Source: JBLNBN01 sp050260015
GTDB lineage: Bacteria > Bacteroidota > Ignavibacteria > Kapaibacteriales > UBA2268
Assembly (NCBI GenBank): GCA_050260015.1
Contig: JBLNBN010000002.1
Span: forward strand, 1-49,612
Direction of reading: 5' to 3'
DNA: 49,612 nucleotides
Part shown: positions 1 through 8,924 of the stretch, piece by piece
How positions within the stretch are numbered: the first letter of the stretch is position 1
Layout of the letters: every line of letters starts with the position of its first letter
Program-made: the position numbers and the translations under genes
The notes under the pieces: generated by a model
What the model was told of the DNA's origin: nothing
Seen by the model: the letters and a program-made list of their open reading frames with translations, nothing else
The model's database searches: none

Positions 1-2133
1 AAACTTAAAATCACCGTTTTCAAATTGATAAAGGTATGGGTAACCGAAGCCGAAATTGGATAGATCGCTGAATGCGACAGCGGGCTTGCCCTCGCCATAG
101 AAATCGCCGACTACGGGCGCAAAATAAGCGCGCGGTAGGCGGTATGGCTTTTGCGCGAAGCCGCTCGTCGGGAAGTAATCGTCGTTAAGCGAAAATTCAA
201 AAGAGCGCGAAACGCTTAACGAGTCGGACTCTCGCAAGGTAGCAATCGCTTCGTACGCGACCCCTGGAACGAGAGTATCGGCAAGCGATACGATGTGCGC
301 GCGCGACCTGTTGACCGCGTCGTAAAGCGACGCGTAAGCATCCTGGGAGCCCTTTTTCCTCCACTTAATCTCCAGCCCGGCGTCGCGATTAGAGCTTGCC
401 GCTACGAGAAGGACTCTCTTGCCGTCGGTGAAAGCGGGCAGTACGTTGAAATCGTTAAATCGTAGAGAAGTCGCGTTCGAAGTAACCCATAGGTGGGTAC
501 GTTGCTGGATGTCGCGTCCATTTTTTTGATTGACCTTTAAAACGATCGTATAAACTGTGTCTTTATCAAAATTGCTGAGATCTATCAGCGCCAACTCTCC
601 ATTCTTTACTTGATTATTCGCGGTTGCGGCGACGCTCCAAACCGAATCGGGCAAGATCCCGTAGCCGGCCAGCAATTCGTATGATTCGAACAGCGGCGTA
701 ATAACGGAACCCACTACGCTCAGGCGCTCGGCTTTATCTTTTGATACGACCTGGTAAAATTGAGGCGATTCGATAGCGACAACGGAAGCCGGCTTCCGGG
801 TCAGGGCCTGGTAGGGATCAAGAATGCCGGCCCCATAGAGCGAATCCCAGCCTTTTTTACCGGCTTCATCGGAAGAAAACATAAGCGTTGATCTAACCTC
901 GTCCGGGGTTAGCGTAGGATAAATTTCCAAAAGCAAAGCGGCGGCTCCCGAAACGCATGGCGCGGAGAAAGAGGTGCCTTGGTAGCGGGCGTAGGCGGTG
1001 TCGGCCCTGATCGTAAGAATATTCGTCGACGGAGCCGCAATGTCCGGCATAGAGCCGTAGTTGGAAAGGCCCCAGCGCGTCATATCCTCGTTAATGCCGG
1101 CGACGCTAGTAACTTCGGAATAATCCGAAGGGTAATGAGCGTATTCCCAGCCGTTATTGCCTGCGGAAGAGGCGATAAAGCAACCTCTCTCGTAAGCGTA
1201 GCGAACCGCGTCGCGCACTATGGGGGAGTCGTATATTTCGCCGAAGCTGCAGTTAATAACTTTGGCTCCCGAGCGAGCAGCGTAAATAATGGCGGCCGCA
1301 ATATCGTCGGACTCCGCCGCGCCTTCAATATCGAAAGCTTTGCAGGCAAGGATTTTCGCGTCGGGCGCGATGCCGACTACTCCGATCGAGTTATTGGCCT
1401 GGGCAGCGATCACAGCCGAAACTGGCGTGCCATGGCCGCCTTCGTCCTCGGGGATTGGGTCGGGATCCGCCCAATCTCCGACGCCGAGCACGTCCTGGTT
1501 AACGAAATCGTAACCGACGACGTCGTCCGCGAAGCCGTTCCCGTCTTCGTCCACGCCGTTTAAATCTCCGGAGACGCCGCCGCGGGTTTCAGTAAAAGCC
1601 CAGGGCTCGAATTTACCATTTCTATTTATGTCTTCCTGGCTATTGACCTTAAGCGAATTGATCAGGTCGGGAGCCGAGAAATCAATTCCCGCGTCGACGA
1701 CGGCTACGGCAATATCCTTGCCCGTCGCTATTTTCCATGCTTGCTCGGCTTTCAGGGCCTTTAGGTGCCATTGGTCGCGGTAATTCGGATCGTTTGGCGG
1801 CGTTTCAAGCTTATCAAGATGAAAAATATAATTCGGAAAGGCTTCGGCGGCAATATCTTTAGGCAGATTTGCGAGCTGATCCCCGCTTATGATATAGTAC
1901 GACTCCAGTTCGGCCAAGAGGGAATCTGCCCGGGAGCTCTGCGTTCTATCGGTTTTATGCTTATTAAAAAGCGAACGGGGTAGCGCCCTGGTTAGGTTCA
2001 GCGAATTAAGTTTTTGTTCTTGTAGCTTTGAGCTTGATTTGATCTTAACGAGAAGCTTCGGTGCGGCAAAGGTAAAGCCGAAAAGAATAAAAGATGCGGC
2101 AATGGCCGTAACGAGCAATGATTTGAGCTTCAT
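1..2133 (-). CDS. Secreted subtilisin-like serine protease (S8), C-terminus outside window
   Basis: This gene reads on the minus strand from an ATG at 2131-2133 and stays open to base 1, so at least 711 residues are present and the end is missing. The start MKLKSLLVTAIAASFILFGF is a signal peptide. An inhibitor-like prodomain follows, then the peptidase S8 triad: Asp in VAVVDAGID, His in GGHGTPVSA and Ser in GTSFSAPC, with the oxyanion Asn in SAGNN. Beyond the catalytic domain lie several hundred residues that look like beta-rich, fibronectin-type domains. It should be an extracellular endopeptidase. Two other secreted proteins in the window end in type IX sorting domains, so this one may too, but its C-terminus is not visible. 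The next gene upstream on this strand is rpoZ, separated by a terminator, so it is probably transcribed alone. Confidence 0.93.
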   Translation of the reverse strand, partial: MKLKSLLVTAIAASFILFGFTFAAPKLLVKIKSSSKLQEQKLNSLNLTRALPRSLFNKHKTDRTQSSRADSLLAELESYYIISGDQLANLPKDIAAEAFPNYIFHLDKLETPPNDPNYRDQWHLKALKAEQAWKIATGKDIAVAVVDAGIDFSAPDLINSLKVNSQEDINRNGKFEPWAFTETRGGVSGDLNGVDEDGNGFADDVVGYDFVNQDVLGVGDWADPDPIPEDEGGHGTPVSAVIAAQANNSIGVVGIAPDAKILACKAFDIEGAAESDDIAAAIIYAARSGAKVINCSFGEIYDSPIVRDAVRYAYERGCFIASSAGNNGWEYAHYPSDYSEVTSVAGINEDMTRWGLSNYGSMPDIAAPSTNILTIRADTAYARYQGTSFSAPCVSGAAALLLEIYPTLTPDEVRSTLMFSSDEAGKKGWDSLYGAGILDPYQALTRKPASVVAIESPQFYQVVSKDKAERLSVVGSVITPLFESYELLAGYGILPDSVWSVAATANNQVKNGELALIDLSNFDKDTVYTIVLKVNQKNGRDIQQRTHLWVTSNATSLRFNDFNVLPAFTDGKRVLLVAASSNRDAGLEIKWRKKGSQDAYASLYDAVNRSRAHIVSLADTLVPGVAYEAIATLRESDSLSVSRSFEFSLNDDYFPTSGFAQKPYRLPRAYFAPVVGDFYGEGKPAVAFSDLSNFGFGYPYLYQFENGDFKF

Positions 2134-2189
2134 CTTGATGTTAACGCTAATTAATAAAGTATAAAAATACGATAATTGCTTATAATAAA

Positions 2190-2211
2190 AAAGCCGGCAA
2201 ACGCCGGCTTT
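2190..2211 (-). terminator. Rho-independent terminator of rpoZ
   Basis: A perfect 9-bp stem (AAAGCCGGC / GCCGGCTTT) with a 4-nt loop is followed, reading the minus strand, by a T-rich stretch (TTTATTATA). It lies just after the rpoZ stop and before the subtilisin start, so it ends the rpoZ transcript. Confidence 0.85.
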
Positions 2212-2257
2212 ACTTTATTAATTTTTGCGTCGCCCGTCAATGACCGGGAGCGATAGA

Positions 2258-2599
2258 TTATTCGAATTCGACTGCCGAGTCGTCTTCAGGCATTTCAAAT
2301 GTGAGCTTGCCGTCGGAGATTTCCTTCATAGCGAGGAAAGTGGGTTTGGGATATTTATCGAATTCGCGGCTTATTTTGATTTGGTCGTCATTGCCGCCTT
2401 CGTTCTCATCGTTGGTATTTACGGCAACTCCTTCCATTCTTCTGCCCAGTTCCGCTTTAAAGTCATCGTTTATCTGCCTAGCGCGGAACCCCATTGCAAC
2501 GATGGATTGATAGATAGAGCCTTTAGCGGACTCCTGCATTCTAACTACAACGGGATTGACAACGTACTTTTCCAAAATAACTTTCCTTTGAATAGACAT
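2258..2599 (-). CDS. rpoZ: DNA-directed RNA polymerase omega subunit
   Basis: A 113-residue protein resembling the omega subunits of the Bacteroidota/Chlorobiota lineage. It has the core helix region (GSIYQSIVAMGFRARQIND) that contacts the beta-prime subunit. It also has the lineage-typical tail with an acidic linker followed by IKISREFDKYPKPTFLAMKE. Omega helps assemble and stabilise RNA polymerase. I chose the ATG at 2597-2599 over the in-frame TTG one codon earlier. The gene is divergent from the MerR-type regulator, and the shared 101-bp AT-rich gap must hold both promoters. A strong terminator follows it. Confidence 0.85.
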   Translation of the reverse strand: MSIQRKVILEKYVVNPVVVRMQESAKGSIYQSIVAMGFRARQINDDFKAELGRRMEGVAVNTNDENEGGNDDQIKISREFDKYPKPTFLAMKEISDGKLTFEMPEDDSAVEFE

Positions 2600-2700
2600 C
2601 AAAATAACTTACTAAATTAAAATATATTTTTGAAATAAAAAACATTTTTTTTAACTTGCCGCGCGCAATATTTGAAAAAAGATTTTTTCGCGGAGCGTTT

Positions 2701-3111
2701 ATGCAGAAGTTGTACTATTCTATTAAAGAAGTCGCCGAAATGGTTGAGGAGGAACAGCATATCCTCCGTTACTGGGAAAAGGAATTTCCGCAGTTGAGCC
2801 CCAAGAAAAATCGCGGGGGAAATAGGATTTACTCTCCTAAGGACATCGCGCTCATCCGTGAAATTAAATCGATGCTCCGCGACGGCAAGCTTTCGCTGAA
2901 AGGAGCCAAAGAGCGGATAGCCGGAAAATACTCCGCTCCGTCCGCCTTAAAACCTCTCAAAATGGTTAAAGAACCACGGGAAAGCCTGCAGCCTATGCTC
3001 CCGCTAATCTCAAACGACGACTATCAAGCCCTCTCCCGTAAAGAACTTACGGAATTGCGCAACTTGCTCTCCGACGCCCTGGAGTTTACTAAAAATTCCC
3101 TGGGCATTTAG
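2701..3111 (+). CDS. MerR-family transcriptional regulator
   Basis: A 136-residue protein with an N-terminal MerR-type winged helix: YYSIKEVAEMVEEEQHILRY, then WEKEF, and a wing containing NRGGNRIYSPKDIALI. After the DNA-binding domain (residues about 4-75) comes a short polar tail instead of the long coiled coil and Cys-rich effector site of metal-sensing MerR proteins, so no ligand can be predicted. Small stand-alone MerR proteins of this form are common in the FCB group. The ATG at 2701 was chosen because the domain starts four residues later. An in-frame upstream extension adds only a poorly conserved, basic stretch. Targets are unknown; the neighbour downstream is a glycosyltransferase. 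Confidence 0.85.
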   Translation: MQKLYYSIKEVAEMVEEEQHILRYWEKEFPQLSPKKNRGGNRIYSPKDIALIREIKSMLRDGKLSLKGAKERIAGKYSAPSALKPLKMVKEPRESLQPMLPLISNDDYQALSRKELTELRNLLSDALEFTKNSLGI

Positions 3112-3177
3112 CTCAACGCCTTTTATTATTAGTATTTATTTGCTAATTTAGAAGGATTTTTCCGAGCAAGCCAGAAA

Positions 3178-4119
3178 TTGAACAAGAATAAAATAGATAT
3201 AGTAATAATATCATATAACACGCGCGAACTAACGATCGATTGCATCCGGTCCGCAATTGATACTGCCGCCCAGTTGATCAATCAAATCGTCCTCGTGGAT
3301 AACGCATCTTCCGACGGAACAGTCGAGGCGGTTATATCGGGATTTCCATTAGTTCGCATAATAGCGAACGAGAAAAACAAGGGATTCTCGGCTGCCGTTA
3401 ACCAGGGGTTCCGCGCATCCTCGGCAGGTATAATCTTCGTCTCGAATACGGACGTAGTATTCCATAAGGATACTATCAGGCTATTGGCTTCGCGGCTGCA
3501 AATAAGCGAAAGATGCGGCATTGTCGGCGGGCAGCAGATATTCCCGAACGGCAAGTGGCAGCGGTCCTACGGCGAATACCCCAGCGTAAAGCATGCGCTG
3601 AAGGATTTATTCCTTTTGCCACACCTATCGAACCTGGTAAACGAAACGCTTTGGGATATAGGTTTCAGGCCAAGGAAAATCAAAACGCCCGACTACATTG
3701 ACGGCGCCCTAATGGCTATAAGCCGCGAAGCGTACGACGAAGTCGGCGGGTTTGACGAATCGTATTTCTTCTATACCGAAGAAGCGGACTTTTGCCGCCG
3801 CTTAAAGGAGAAAGGCCGCAGGGTTGAGTACTTTCCACGGGCGACCCTAACGCACTTGCGGGGCGGCGGCGGGGAAGCGAACGTTGATACTTCAAGGACG
3901 CTATTTGAAACTAAGGCATACTTCGTTGAAAAGCATTATTCAAAGTTCTCAAGGAAATTATTTATTGCTATAGAAACGCTGCATGTGCACGTTACCGCAT
4001 ACTTATTAAAATTTACTTCGGTATTTACCCTTGGCCGATTAAGGAAAAAAATAAAGTCAAAAACTTCCGCATTCGAGAAATATTGCGCGGCATGGCGAGA
4101 AATTTTGCAGAATTCATAA
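3178..4119 (+). CDS. Family 2 glycosyltransferase (rhamnosyltransferase-like)
   Basis: A 313-residue GT-A fold enzyme. The N-terminal nucleotide-sugar part is clear (IDIVIISYNT, VLVDNASSDGT, NEKNKGFSAAVNQGF), followed by the metal-binding NTD in FVSNTDVVF. The acceptor half has DGALMAISREAYDEVGGFDE, the acidic TEEADFCRRL (general-base region) and YFPRATLTHLRGGG, typical of WbbL/RfbF-like rhamnosyltransferases. It probably adds a sugar to a lipid-linked surface glycan at the inner face of the membrane. The C-terminus is basic and amphipathic. The start is a TTG at 3178, six residues before the first beta strand; no ATG lies in a suitable position. Sugar donor and acceptor cannot be told from sequence alone. 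Confidence 0.88.
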   Translation: MNKNKIDIVIISYNTRELTIDCIRSAIDTAAQLINQIVLVDNASSDGTVEAVISGFPLVRIIANEKNKGFSAAVNQGFRASSAGIIFVSNTDVVFHKDTIRLLASRLQISERCGIVGGQQIFPNGKWQRSYGEYPSVKHALKDLFLLPHLSNLVNETLWDIGFRPRKIKTPDYIDGALMAISREAYDEVGGFDESYFFYTEEADFCRRLKEKGRRVEYFPRATLTHLRGGGGEANVDTSRTLFETKAYFVEKHYSKFSRKLFIAIETLHVHVTAYLLKFTSVFTLGRLRKKIKSKTSAFEKYCAAWREILQNS

Positions 4120-4133
4120 GAACTGGCAATAAA

Positions 4134-4165
4134 TTTGGAAAGAATTAAAACATTTCTTAATTTTG
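4134..4165 (+). promoter_or_regulatory. Bacteroidota-type promoter for the ferredoxin gene
   Basis: TTTG at 4134-4137, a 20-nt spacer, then TAATTTTG at 4158-4165. This matches the Bacteroidota consensus (TTTG, 19-21 nt, TAnnTTTG). Transcription would start near 4172, leaving a leader of about 80 nt before the ferredoxin ATG. Confidence 0.6.
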
Positions 4166-4254
4166 CATATGATTTAAGGCGCTAATTAATAGTTTAAGTA
4201 GCTCCGATTCAATTTAATAGAAACAACAATATTTCTTAGTGGAGGCTAATTAAA

Positions 4255-4446
4255 ATGTCGTATAAAATCACAGACGAATGCATCCTCTGCGGCGCGTGCG
4301 CGCCCGAGTGCCCCGTTGAAGCTATTTCCGACGGCGATACCCAATCCATCATCGATGCGGACAAATGCATTGAATGCAAAGGTCACTTCGACGAACCGCA
4401 ATGCAAGTCGGTTTGCCCTGTTGACGCAGTAGAGCACATGGACTAA
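4255..4446 (+). CDS. 2[4Fe-4S] ferredoxin (YfhL/clostridial type with insert)
   Basis: A 63-residue electron carrier. Four cysteines (C9, C12, C15, C19) bind the first [4Fe-4S] cluster in the classic CxxCxxCxxxCP spacing. The second set is C38, C41, C50 and C54, with eight residues between the second and third cysteines instead of two. This loop insert is typical of the YfhL/Allochromatium vinosum-type ferredoxins, which have unusually low reduction potentials. A strong ribosome binding site (GGAGG) precedes the ATG. The gene has its own Bacteroidota-type promoter and its own terminator, so it is a monocistronic, probably well-expressed unit. The partner oxidoreductase is not in the window. 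Confidence 0.93.
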   Translation: MSYKITDECILCGACAPECPVEAISDGDTQSIIDADKCIECKGHFDEPQCKSVCPVDAVEHMD

Positions 4447-4471
4447 AAAGTTAGAAATTAATATATTTTTT

Positions 4472-4516
4472 AGGGCTTAATATGAAGTTTCGCTTCATTA
4501 TTAAGCCCTTTCTCAT
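4472..4516 (+). terminator. Rho-independent terminator of the ferredoxin gene
   Basis: A long stem (AGGGCTTAAT-ATGAAG pairing with CTTCAT-TATTAAGCCCT, one bulged base) closed by a short TTTCG loop and followed by TTTCT. It lies 25 nt after the ferredoxin stop. Confidence 0.85.
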
Positions 4517-4583
4517 TATATTTGAATTATAGAATTAAAGCTAAAACATAAATCAAAAAAAATAAACAAAGTTACTTGGTTTT

Positions 4584-6038
4584 GTGACGACTTTTGAAGG
4601 CGAAATATCGGTTGCTTTCGGCGAATTTATTGCCTTTTCCAGTAAATCGGGAGGGGTTGTAATTTGTCGCGATGGAATGAGGTCATTTTATCGCGGCTGT
4701 ATCGCTATGCCGAGTTTCGTCGATTCGCATTGTCACGTCGCCGGGGTTGGCGAGGCTTTAAAAACTCCTGACCTGAGCTCGGCGAAAAGCGAGGAGGAAT
4801 GCATATCGATCGTGATGCGCTCCGGCTTTTCAAGGCGCGGATGGCTTTATGCCATGGGCTGGAATCAAGAAAATTGGGAAAAAAAGAATTTTCCCACCCG
4901 CCAATCGTTGGATTCCGGGCTAAAGGGCGCCCCGGCGTTTCTTAAAAGGGCCGACGGGCATTGCGCCTGGGTAAGCTCGGAAGCGCTGGCTATCGCCGGG
5001 GTCAATAAGAATACGGAGGATCCGCCGGGCGGAAAAATAGTTCGGGACAATGATGGGCGTCCAACCGGGCTACTGGTTGACAACGCTGTCAATCTCGTTG
5101 AAAAATTTCTTCCTAAATACTCGATCCCGGATTTATGCGAATTCGTCGTAACCGGCGCAAAGGAATTAGCCCGTTTTGGAATTACTGAAATGCACGATAT
5201 GGACGTTAGCGAGGATTCGCTGGAAGCCGCGTGCATTGCCGATTACTCCGGGAGATTACAATGCAAGATATTTTGTTACGTTGGAGTTAGCTCGTATGAC
5301 TTCCGGAGAGAAATGGTGTCAAGCTCCAACGTCAAGCCTTTAGGAATTAAATTATTTATGGACGGCGCGCTGGGTTCCCGCGGCGCCGCAATGCTAGAAC
5401 CGTATTCAGATGCGCATAAAGAACAGGGCCTGGCTCTGTTAACGGAGGACGACGTAGTCCGTTATGCCGCTCACGCAGCCGAGATGGATTATCAGACCGC
5501 CGCGCATGCTATAGGCGACAAGGCTAACCTCGTGCTATCCAAAGCGTTCTTAAGGATAAGAAAAGAATTTCCGAACGCTATACTAAGGGCGGAGCACGCG
5601 CAAATAATGACCAAGGAAGCGATAAATAATTACGCCGGGGCCGATGCGGTCATATCGATACAACCCGCGCACTACGAGTCCGATATGATAATGGCGGCGC
5701 AAAGACTCGGCGCCCGGCGCTACGCGGAGCGCGCTTACCTATGGGGATCGCTCGCAAAGGCCGGGTTAACCCTCATCAGCGGATCGGACGCGCCAATTGA
5801 ACCGCCCGACGCGCTAAGAGGAATTCATACGCTCAATACCCGGGCCAACGAAGCTATTTCGCTCGACCATGCGTTTGAAACCTATACGACTTTGCCAAGA
5901 AAAATCACGCATAGTTCCCTTAATTTCGCCAAAGGCGAGAGCGCCGATTTTGTAATTGTACGCGGGGATAAGGTCGCGGCGACATATTATAACGGAGCGC
6001 CAATATTTGAAGACGGCAGCGCTGAAATCATTAGTTGA
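4584..6038 (+). CDS. Amidohydrolase family 3 protein (YtcJ-like)
   Basis: A 484-residue metal-dependent hydrolase of the TIM-barrel amidohydrolase superfamily, family 3. It shows the metal-binding HxH (H49 and H51 in PSFVDSHCH), the barrel strand KLFMDGALGSRGAAM (whose Lys is the likely carboxylated ligand), AAHAIGDKAN, RAEHAQIM and the catalytic Asp in ISGSDAPIEPPDAL. YtcJ-like enzymes hydrolyse C-N bonds in amides or cyclic compounds; the true substrate is rarely known and cannot be named here. The protein is cytosolic with no signal peptide. The start is a GTG at 4584. The N-terminal half of the small beta domain is short for the family (usually above 520 residues). The following gene overlaps its 3' end. 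Confidence 0.87.
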   Translation: MTTFEGEISVAFGEFIAFSSKSGGVVICRDGMRSFYRGCIAMPSFVDSHCHVAGVGEALKTPDLSSAKSEEECISIVMRSGFSRRGWLYAMGWNQENWEKKNFPTRQSLDSGLKGAPAFLKRADGHCAWVSSEALAIAGVNKNTEDPPGGKIVRDNDGRPTGLLVDNAVNLVEKFLPKYSIPDLCEFVVTGAKELARFGITEMHDMDVSEDSLEAACIADYSGRLQCKIFCYVGVSSYDFRREMVSSSNVKPLGIKLFMDGALGSRGAAMLEPYSDAHKEQGLALLTEDDVVRYAAHAAEMDYQTAAHAIGDKANLVLSKAFLRIRKEFPNAILRAEHAQIMTKEAINNYAGADAVISIQPAHYESDMIMAAQRLGARRYAERAYLWGSLAKAGLTLISGSDAPIEPPDALRGIHTLNTRANEAISLDHAFETYTTLPRKITHSSLNFAKGESADFVIVRGDKVAATYYNGAPIFEDGSAEIIS

Positions 6039-6690
6039 CGAAGTAGTCCGATCCTCGAGGAAAACTATCGGGATAGAGGTTCGCAGCGACGGCAGGGCCA
6101 TTATACGCGCTCCCATGCGCGCACCGGTTTCAGAGATCGAGCAAGCGGTCTGGAACCGACGCGATTGGATCATTCAGAAAAAGGCCGAGATGCTCGCCCG
6201 CAAACCTGAGCCGAAAGTTTACCGCGACGGCGAATTGTTCTACTACCTTGGCGAACTAAGAACCCTACGGATAAGCAGCGGCGCGAGGTTTGCGATTGAG
6301 TACAGTAACGGGGAATTTATCCTGGCGGAAGACTGTCTCGAAAACGCCCGCGACTACTTTGAAAAATGGTATACGAAGCAGGCGAGATTAGTGTTCGAGA
6401 AGCGCGCTAAAGAGCTTGCGGGGCTGCATGGATTTAAGTATCTGAAGATAAAGCTCTCCTCGGCCGAAGGACGTTGGGGATCATGCTCGAGCAAGGGATA
6501 CATAAATTTAAATAAAAAACTTATAATGGCCCCTCTCGCCGTTTTGGATTACGTTATACTACACGAATTGTCGCATACGGTCCATATGGACCATACTAAA
6601 AGGTTTTGGGCCCTTGTGGCGTCCGTCTGCCCCAATTATAAGACCTGTAAAAAATGGCTGAAGGATCACGGCGAGAAATTGATTTATTAA
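6007..6690 (+). CDS. YgjP/SprT-like zinc metalloprotease-fold protein (DUF45)
   Basis: A 227-residue cytosolic protein of the YgjP (DUF45, M48-like) family. The C-terminal half carries the zinc motif HELSH (H186, E187, H190) with the third histidine in MDHTKRFW (H196), after the family hallmark RWGSCSSKGYINLNKKL. The N-terminal part (RKTIGIEVRSDGRAIIRAP, then VWNRRDWIIQKK) is also typical. The family is widespread, sometimes linked to restriction modules or protein repair, and its substrate is unknown. I chose the TTG at 6007 because GGAG lies 9 nt upstream and homologs begin close to SLVDEVVRSSRKT. This overlaps the amidohydrolase gene by 32 nt, suggesting translational coupling. A CTG at 6022 is the alternative start. 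Confidence 0.82.
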   Translation: MKTAALKSLVDEVVRSSRKTIGIEVRSDGRAIIRAPMRAPVSEIEQAVWNRRDWIIQKKAEMLARKPEPKVYRDGELFYYLGELRTLRISSGARFAIEYSNGEFILAEDCLENARDYFEKWYTKQARLVFEKRAKELAGLHGFKYLKIKLSSAEGRWGSCSSKGYINLNKKLIMAPLAVLDYVILHELSHTVHMDHTKRFWALVASVCPNYKTCKKWLKDHGEKLIY

Positions 6691-6757
6691 GTCAAACAAA
6701 ATAAAAAATGATGCAATTATTCTTTAAAGGAAGGAAATAATTAAGAAAAACAACGAT

Positions 6758-8923
6758 ATGAAACTTGTCAAAACAAACGAGTTCAACCGCGAAGAAGAAA
6801 CGGACAAAATAATAAAGATGCTGCGCGATAGCGTTTCGGCTCTAAACCTAAACGAGATATCGAAATCGCTCGGCATTAAAAGTACTTCGCCGGAGTACGA
6901 CCTTCTGAAAGAATTGCTCTACGAGCTTTCCGAATCGGGAGTTGTGCTAAAGTCCAGCAGGAGAAAATATTCCCTGCACGAAATCTCCGAAACAAATTCC
7001 CTGAAGGGCGTTCTGCATATCCGAGGCGACGTCGGCGCCGTCGAGACCGAAAGCCCCGATTTCCCAAAAATAATAATCCGAAGAAGGCATTTAAACACCG
7101 CTCTCGAAGGCGATCTCGTTCTAATGAAGCTTCATGCTCTCAAGAAGAACAAAAAGCCCCGCGGCGAAATAACGGAAGTCCTGGAGCGTAATAAGGAGCA
7201 ATTCGTAGGAACGATAGAGTTCGACGGCAATTTCTACTTTCTAATCCCCGACGAGCCCGAGTTTTACGTCGACTTTCTAATTCCCCCGGATAAAACTTTA
7301 GGCGCGCGGGACGGCGACAAGGTCTACGCGAGATTTTTGCAGTGGGACAATCCTAACAAAAGCCCGCTCGCGGAGGTCGCCGAGATAATCGGTTTGGCCG
7401 GGGACCCGAAGGTTGAGTTTGATTCCATAATAAAAGAATTTTCTCTGCCGACAGAATTCCCGAAAGCCGCATTCGAGGAAGCCAAAAAATACGCAGTCCC
7501 CTCCGAGCGGGCTTCGTACAAGGGCAGGCTCGATCTTCGCGACGAGATAGTTATTACGATCGATCCCGCGGACGCCCGCGACTTCGACGACGCAATTTCG
7601 CTTAAGAAGCTGGACAACGGTAATTTAGAGCTAGGCGTCCATATAGCGGACGTAAGCCATTACGTGACGGAAAATTCAGAGCTGGACATCGAAGCCCGCA
7701 ACCGGGCGAATTCCATTTACCTCGTGGACAGGGTGATACCGATGCTGCCCGAGGAGCTGTCCAATAACATCTGCTCGCTAAAGCCCAACGAAACCCGGTT
7801 GACCTTTTCAGTGATGATGGAGCTCAGCCCGCGCGGCGCTTTAAAGAATTATTCAGTGACTGAATCCGTAATCAAAAGCGCCCGCCGCTACAGCTACGAA
7901 GAGGCTTTGGACATAATTAGAACCGGCGAGGGCGATTACGCAGAATTATTGCAGGAATTCGATAAGCTTGCAAAATTGCTGCGCAAAAAGCGCTTCTCCA
8001 CCGGCGGAATTGACTTTGAAACGAGCGAGGTCAAATTTAAGCTCGACGAGAGAAACTTCCCCGTGGAAGCCGTGTTGAAGCGCCCGTCGGAAGCGACCAA
8101 ATTAATTGAGGAGTTTATGCTCCTGGCGAATAAAACGGTCGCGGAGCACGTCGAAAAGATCTCTAAACAATTAAAGCTGGGCAGAACCCTGCCGTTCCTT
8201 TATAGGATTCACGATAAGCCCGACCAGGAAATGCTCCTGGAAACCCTTGGGTTTGTGTCTTCTCTCGGGATTAAGATCGATACGAAGAAGGTAACATCCA
8301 AAGACATTAATAAAGTACTCAGGGAAGTTTCGGATAAGCCTGAGAAAGAATTGGTAAATCAAATCCTGATTCGTTCTATGCAAAAGGCGGTTTATTCCGC
8401 TGCCAATATTGGGCACTACGGCCTGGGATTCAAGGATTACTCGCATTTCACCTCGCCAATTCGCCGCTATGCGGATTTATTCGTCCACCGCGCCCTAAAG
8501 GAGTATGCGGCGGGCAGGCCTGAAGAATCGAGAATCAAATTTATGCATATGCTTGCAAAATCCATTGCAAATATTACGACGGAACGCGAGAGATTGGCTA
8601 TGGAAGCGGAACGCGCTTCCAATAAACTGAGTTTCGCGCTCCTCACGGACATGCACGTCGGCGAGGAATTCTTCGGCGTCGTTTCAGGCGTTACGGCATT
8701 TGGGATCTTCGTCAAGCTTGATACTATAATGGCGGAAGGCCTTATTCACATTCGCGATCTTCGCGACGATTATTATTACTTTGACGAGCCGAAGTACAGG
8801 CTAATAGGCAAGCGCCATAAGCGAGTATTTGCTCTCGGTTCGCGCTTGCGCGTGAAAATCGTCAAGGTCAGCATCGAAAAGCGATCGATTGATTTGGAAT
8901 ACTTATATATAGCGAGCGTATAG
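6758..8923 (+). CDS. rnr: Ribonuclease R (RNase II/R family 3'-5' exoribonuclease)
   Basis: A 721-residue exoribonuclease. In order: an N-terminal helix-turn-helix-like RNase R domain (about residues 15-75), two cold-shock/OB domains, the RNB catalytic domain and a C-terminal S1 domain (about 630-715). The RNB active site is intact, IDPADARDFDDAI with D269, D272, D275, D277 and D278. The later conserved blocks YRIHDKP and YSHFTSPIRRYADLFVHR are also present. RNase R degrades structured RNA, including rRNA and stable mRNA fragments, from the 3' end. The stop codon is one base before the riboflavin synthase ATG, so the two are co-translated from one message. The ATG at 6758 has only a distant purine-rich stretch upstream. 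Confidence 0.95.
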   Translation: MKLVKTNEFNREEETDKIIKMLRDSVSALNLNEISKSLGIKSTSPEYDLLKELLYELSESGVVLKSSRRKYSLHEISETNSLKGVLHIRGDVGAVETESPDFPKIIIRRRHLNTALEGDLVLMKLHALKKNKKPRGEITEVLERNKEQFVGTIEFDGNFYFLIPDEPEFYVDFLIPPDKTLGARDGDKVYARFLQWDNPNKSPLAEVAEIIGLAGDPKVEFDSIIKEFSLPTEFPKAAFEEAKKYAVPSERASYKGRLDLRDEIVITIDPADARDFDDAISLKKLDNGNLELGVHIADVSHYVTENSELDIEARNRANSIYLVDRVIPMLPEELSNNICSLKPNETRLTFSVMMELSPRGALKNYSVTESVIKSARRYSYEEALDIIRTGEGDYAELLQEFDKLAKLLRKKRFSTGGIDFETSEVKFKLDERNFPVEAVLKRPSEATKLIEEFMLLANKTVAEHVEKISKQLKLGRTLPFLYRIHDKPDQEMLLETLGFVSSLGIKIDTKKVTSKDINKVLREVSDKPEKELVNQILIRSMQKAVYSAANIGHYGLGFKDYSHFTSPIRRYADLFVHRALKEYAAGRPEESRIKFMHMLAKSIANITTERERLAMEAERASNKLSFALLTDMHVGEEFFGVVSGVTAFGIFVKLDTIMAEGLIHIRDLRDDYYYFDEPKYRLIGKRHKRVFALGSRLRVKIVKVSIEKRSIDLEYLYIASV

Positions 8924-8924
8924 G

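Noticed and set aside
979..1563. A 194-codon open frame on the plus strand opposite the subtilisin gene
   Set aside because: The minus-strand frame holds the full S8 catalytic triad and a signal peptide; the plus frame has no recognisable domain and is a shadow.
2625..2632. TATTTTTG as a promoter of the MerR gene
   Set aside because: It matches TAnnTTTG, but no TTTG lies 19-21 nt upstream and the region is so AT-rich that a chance match is likely.
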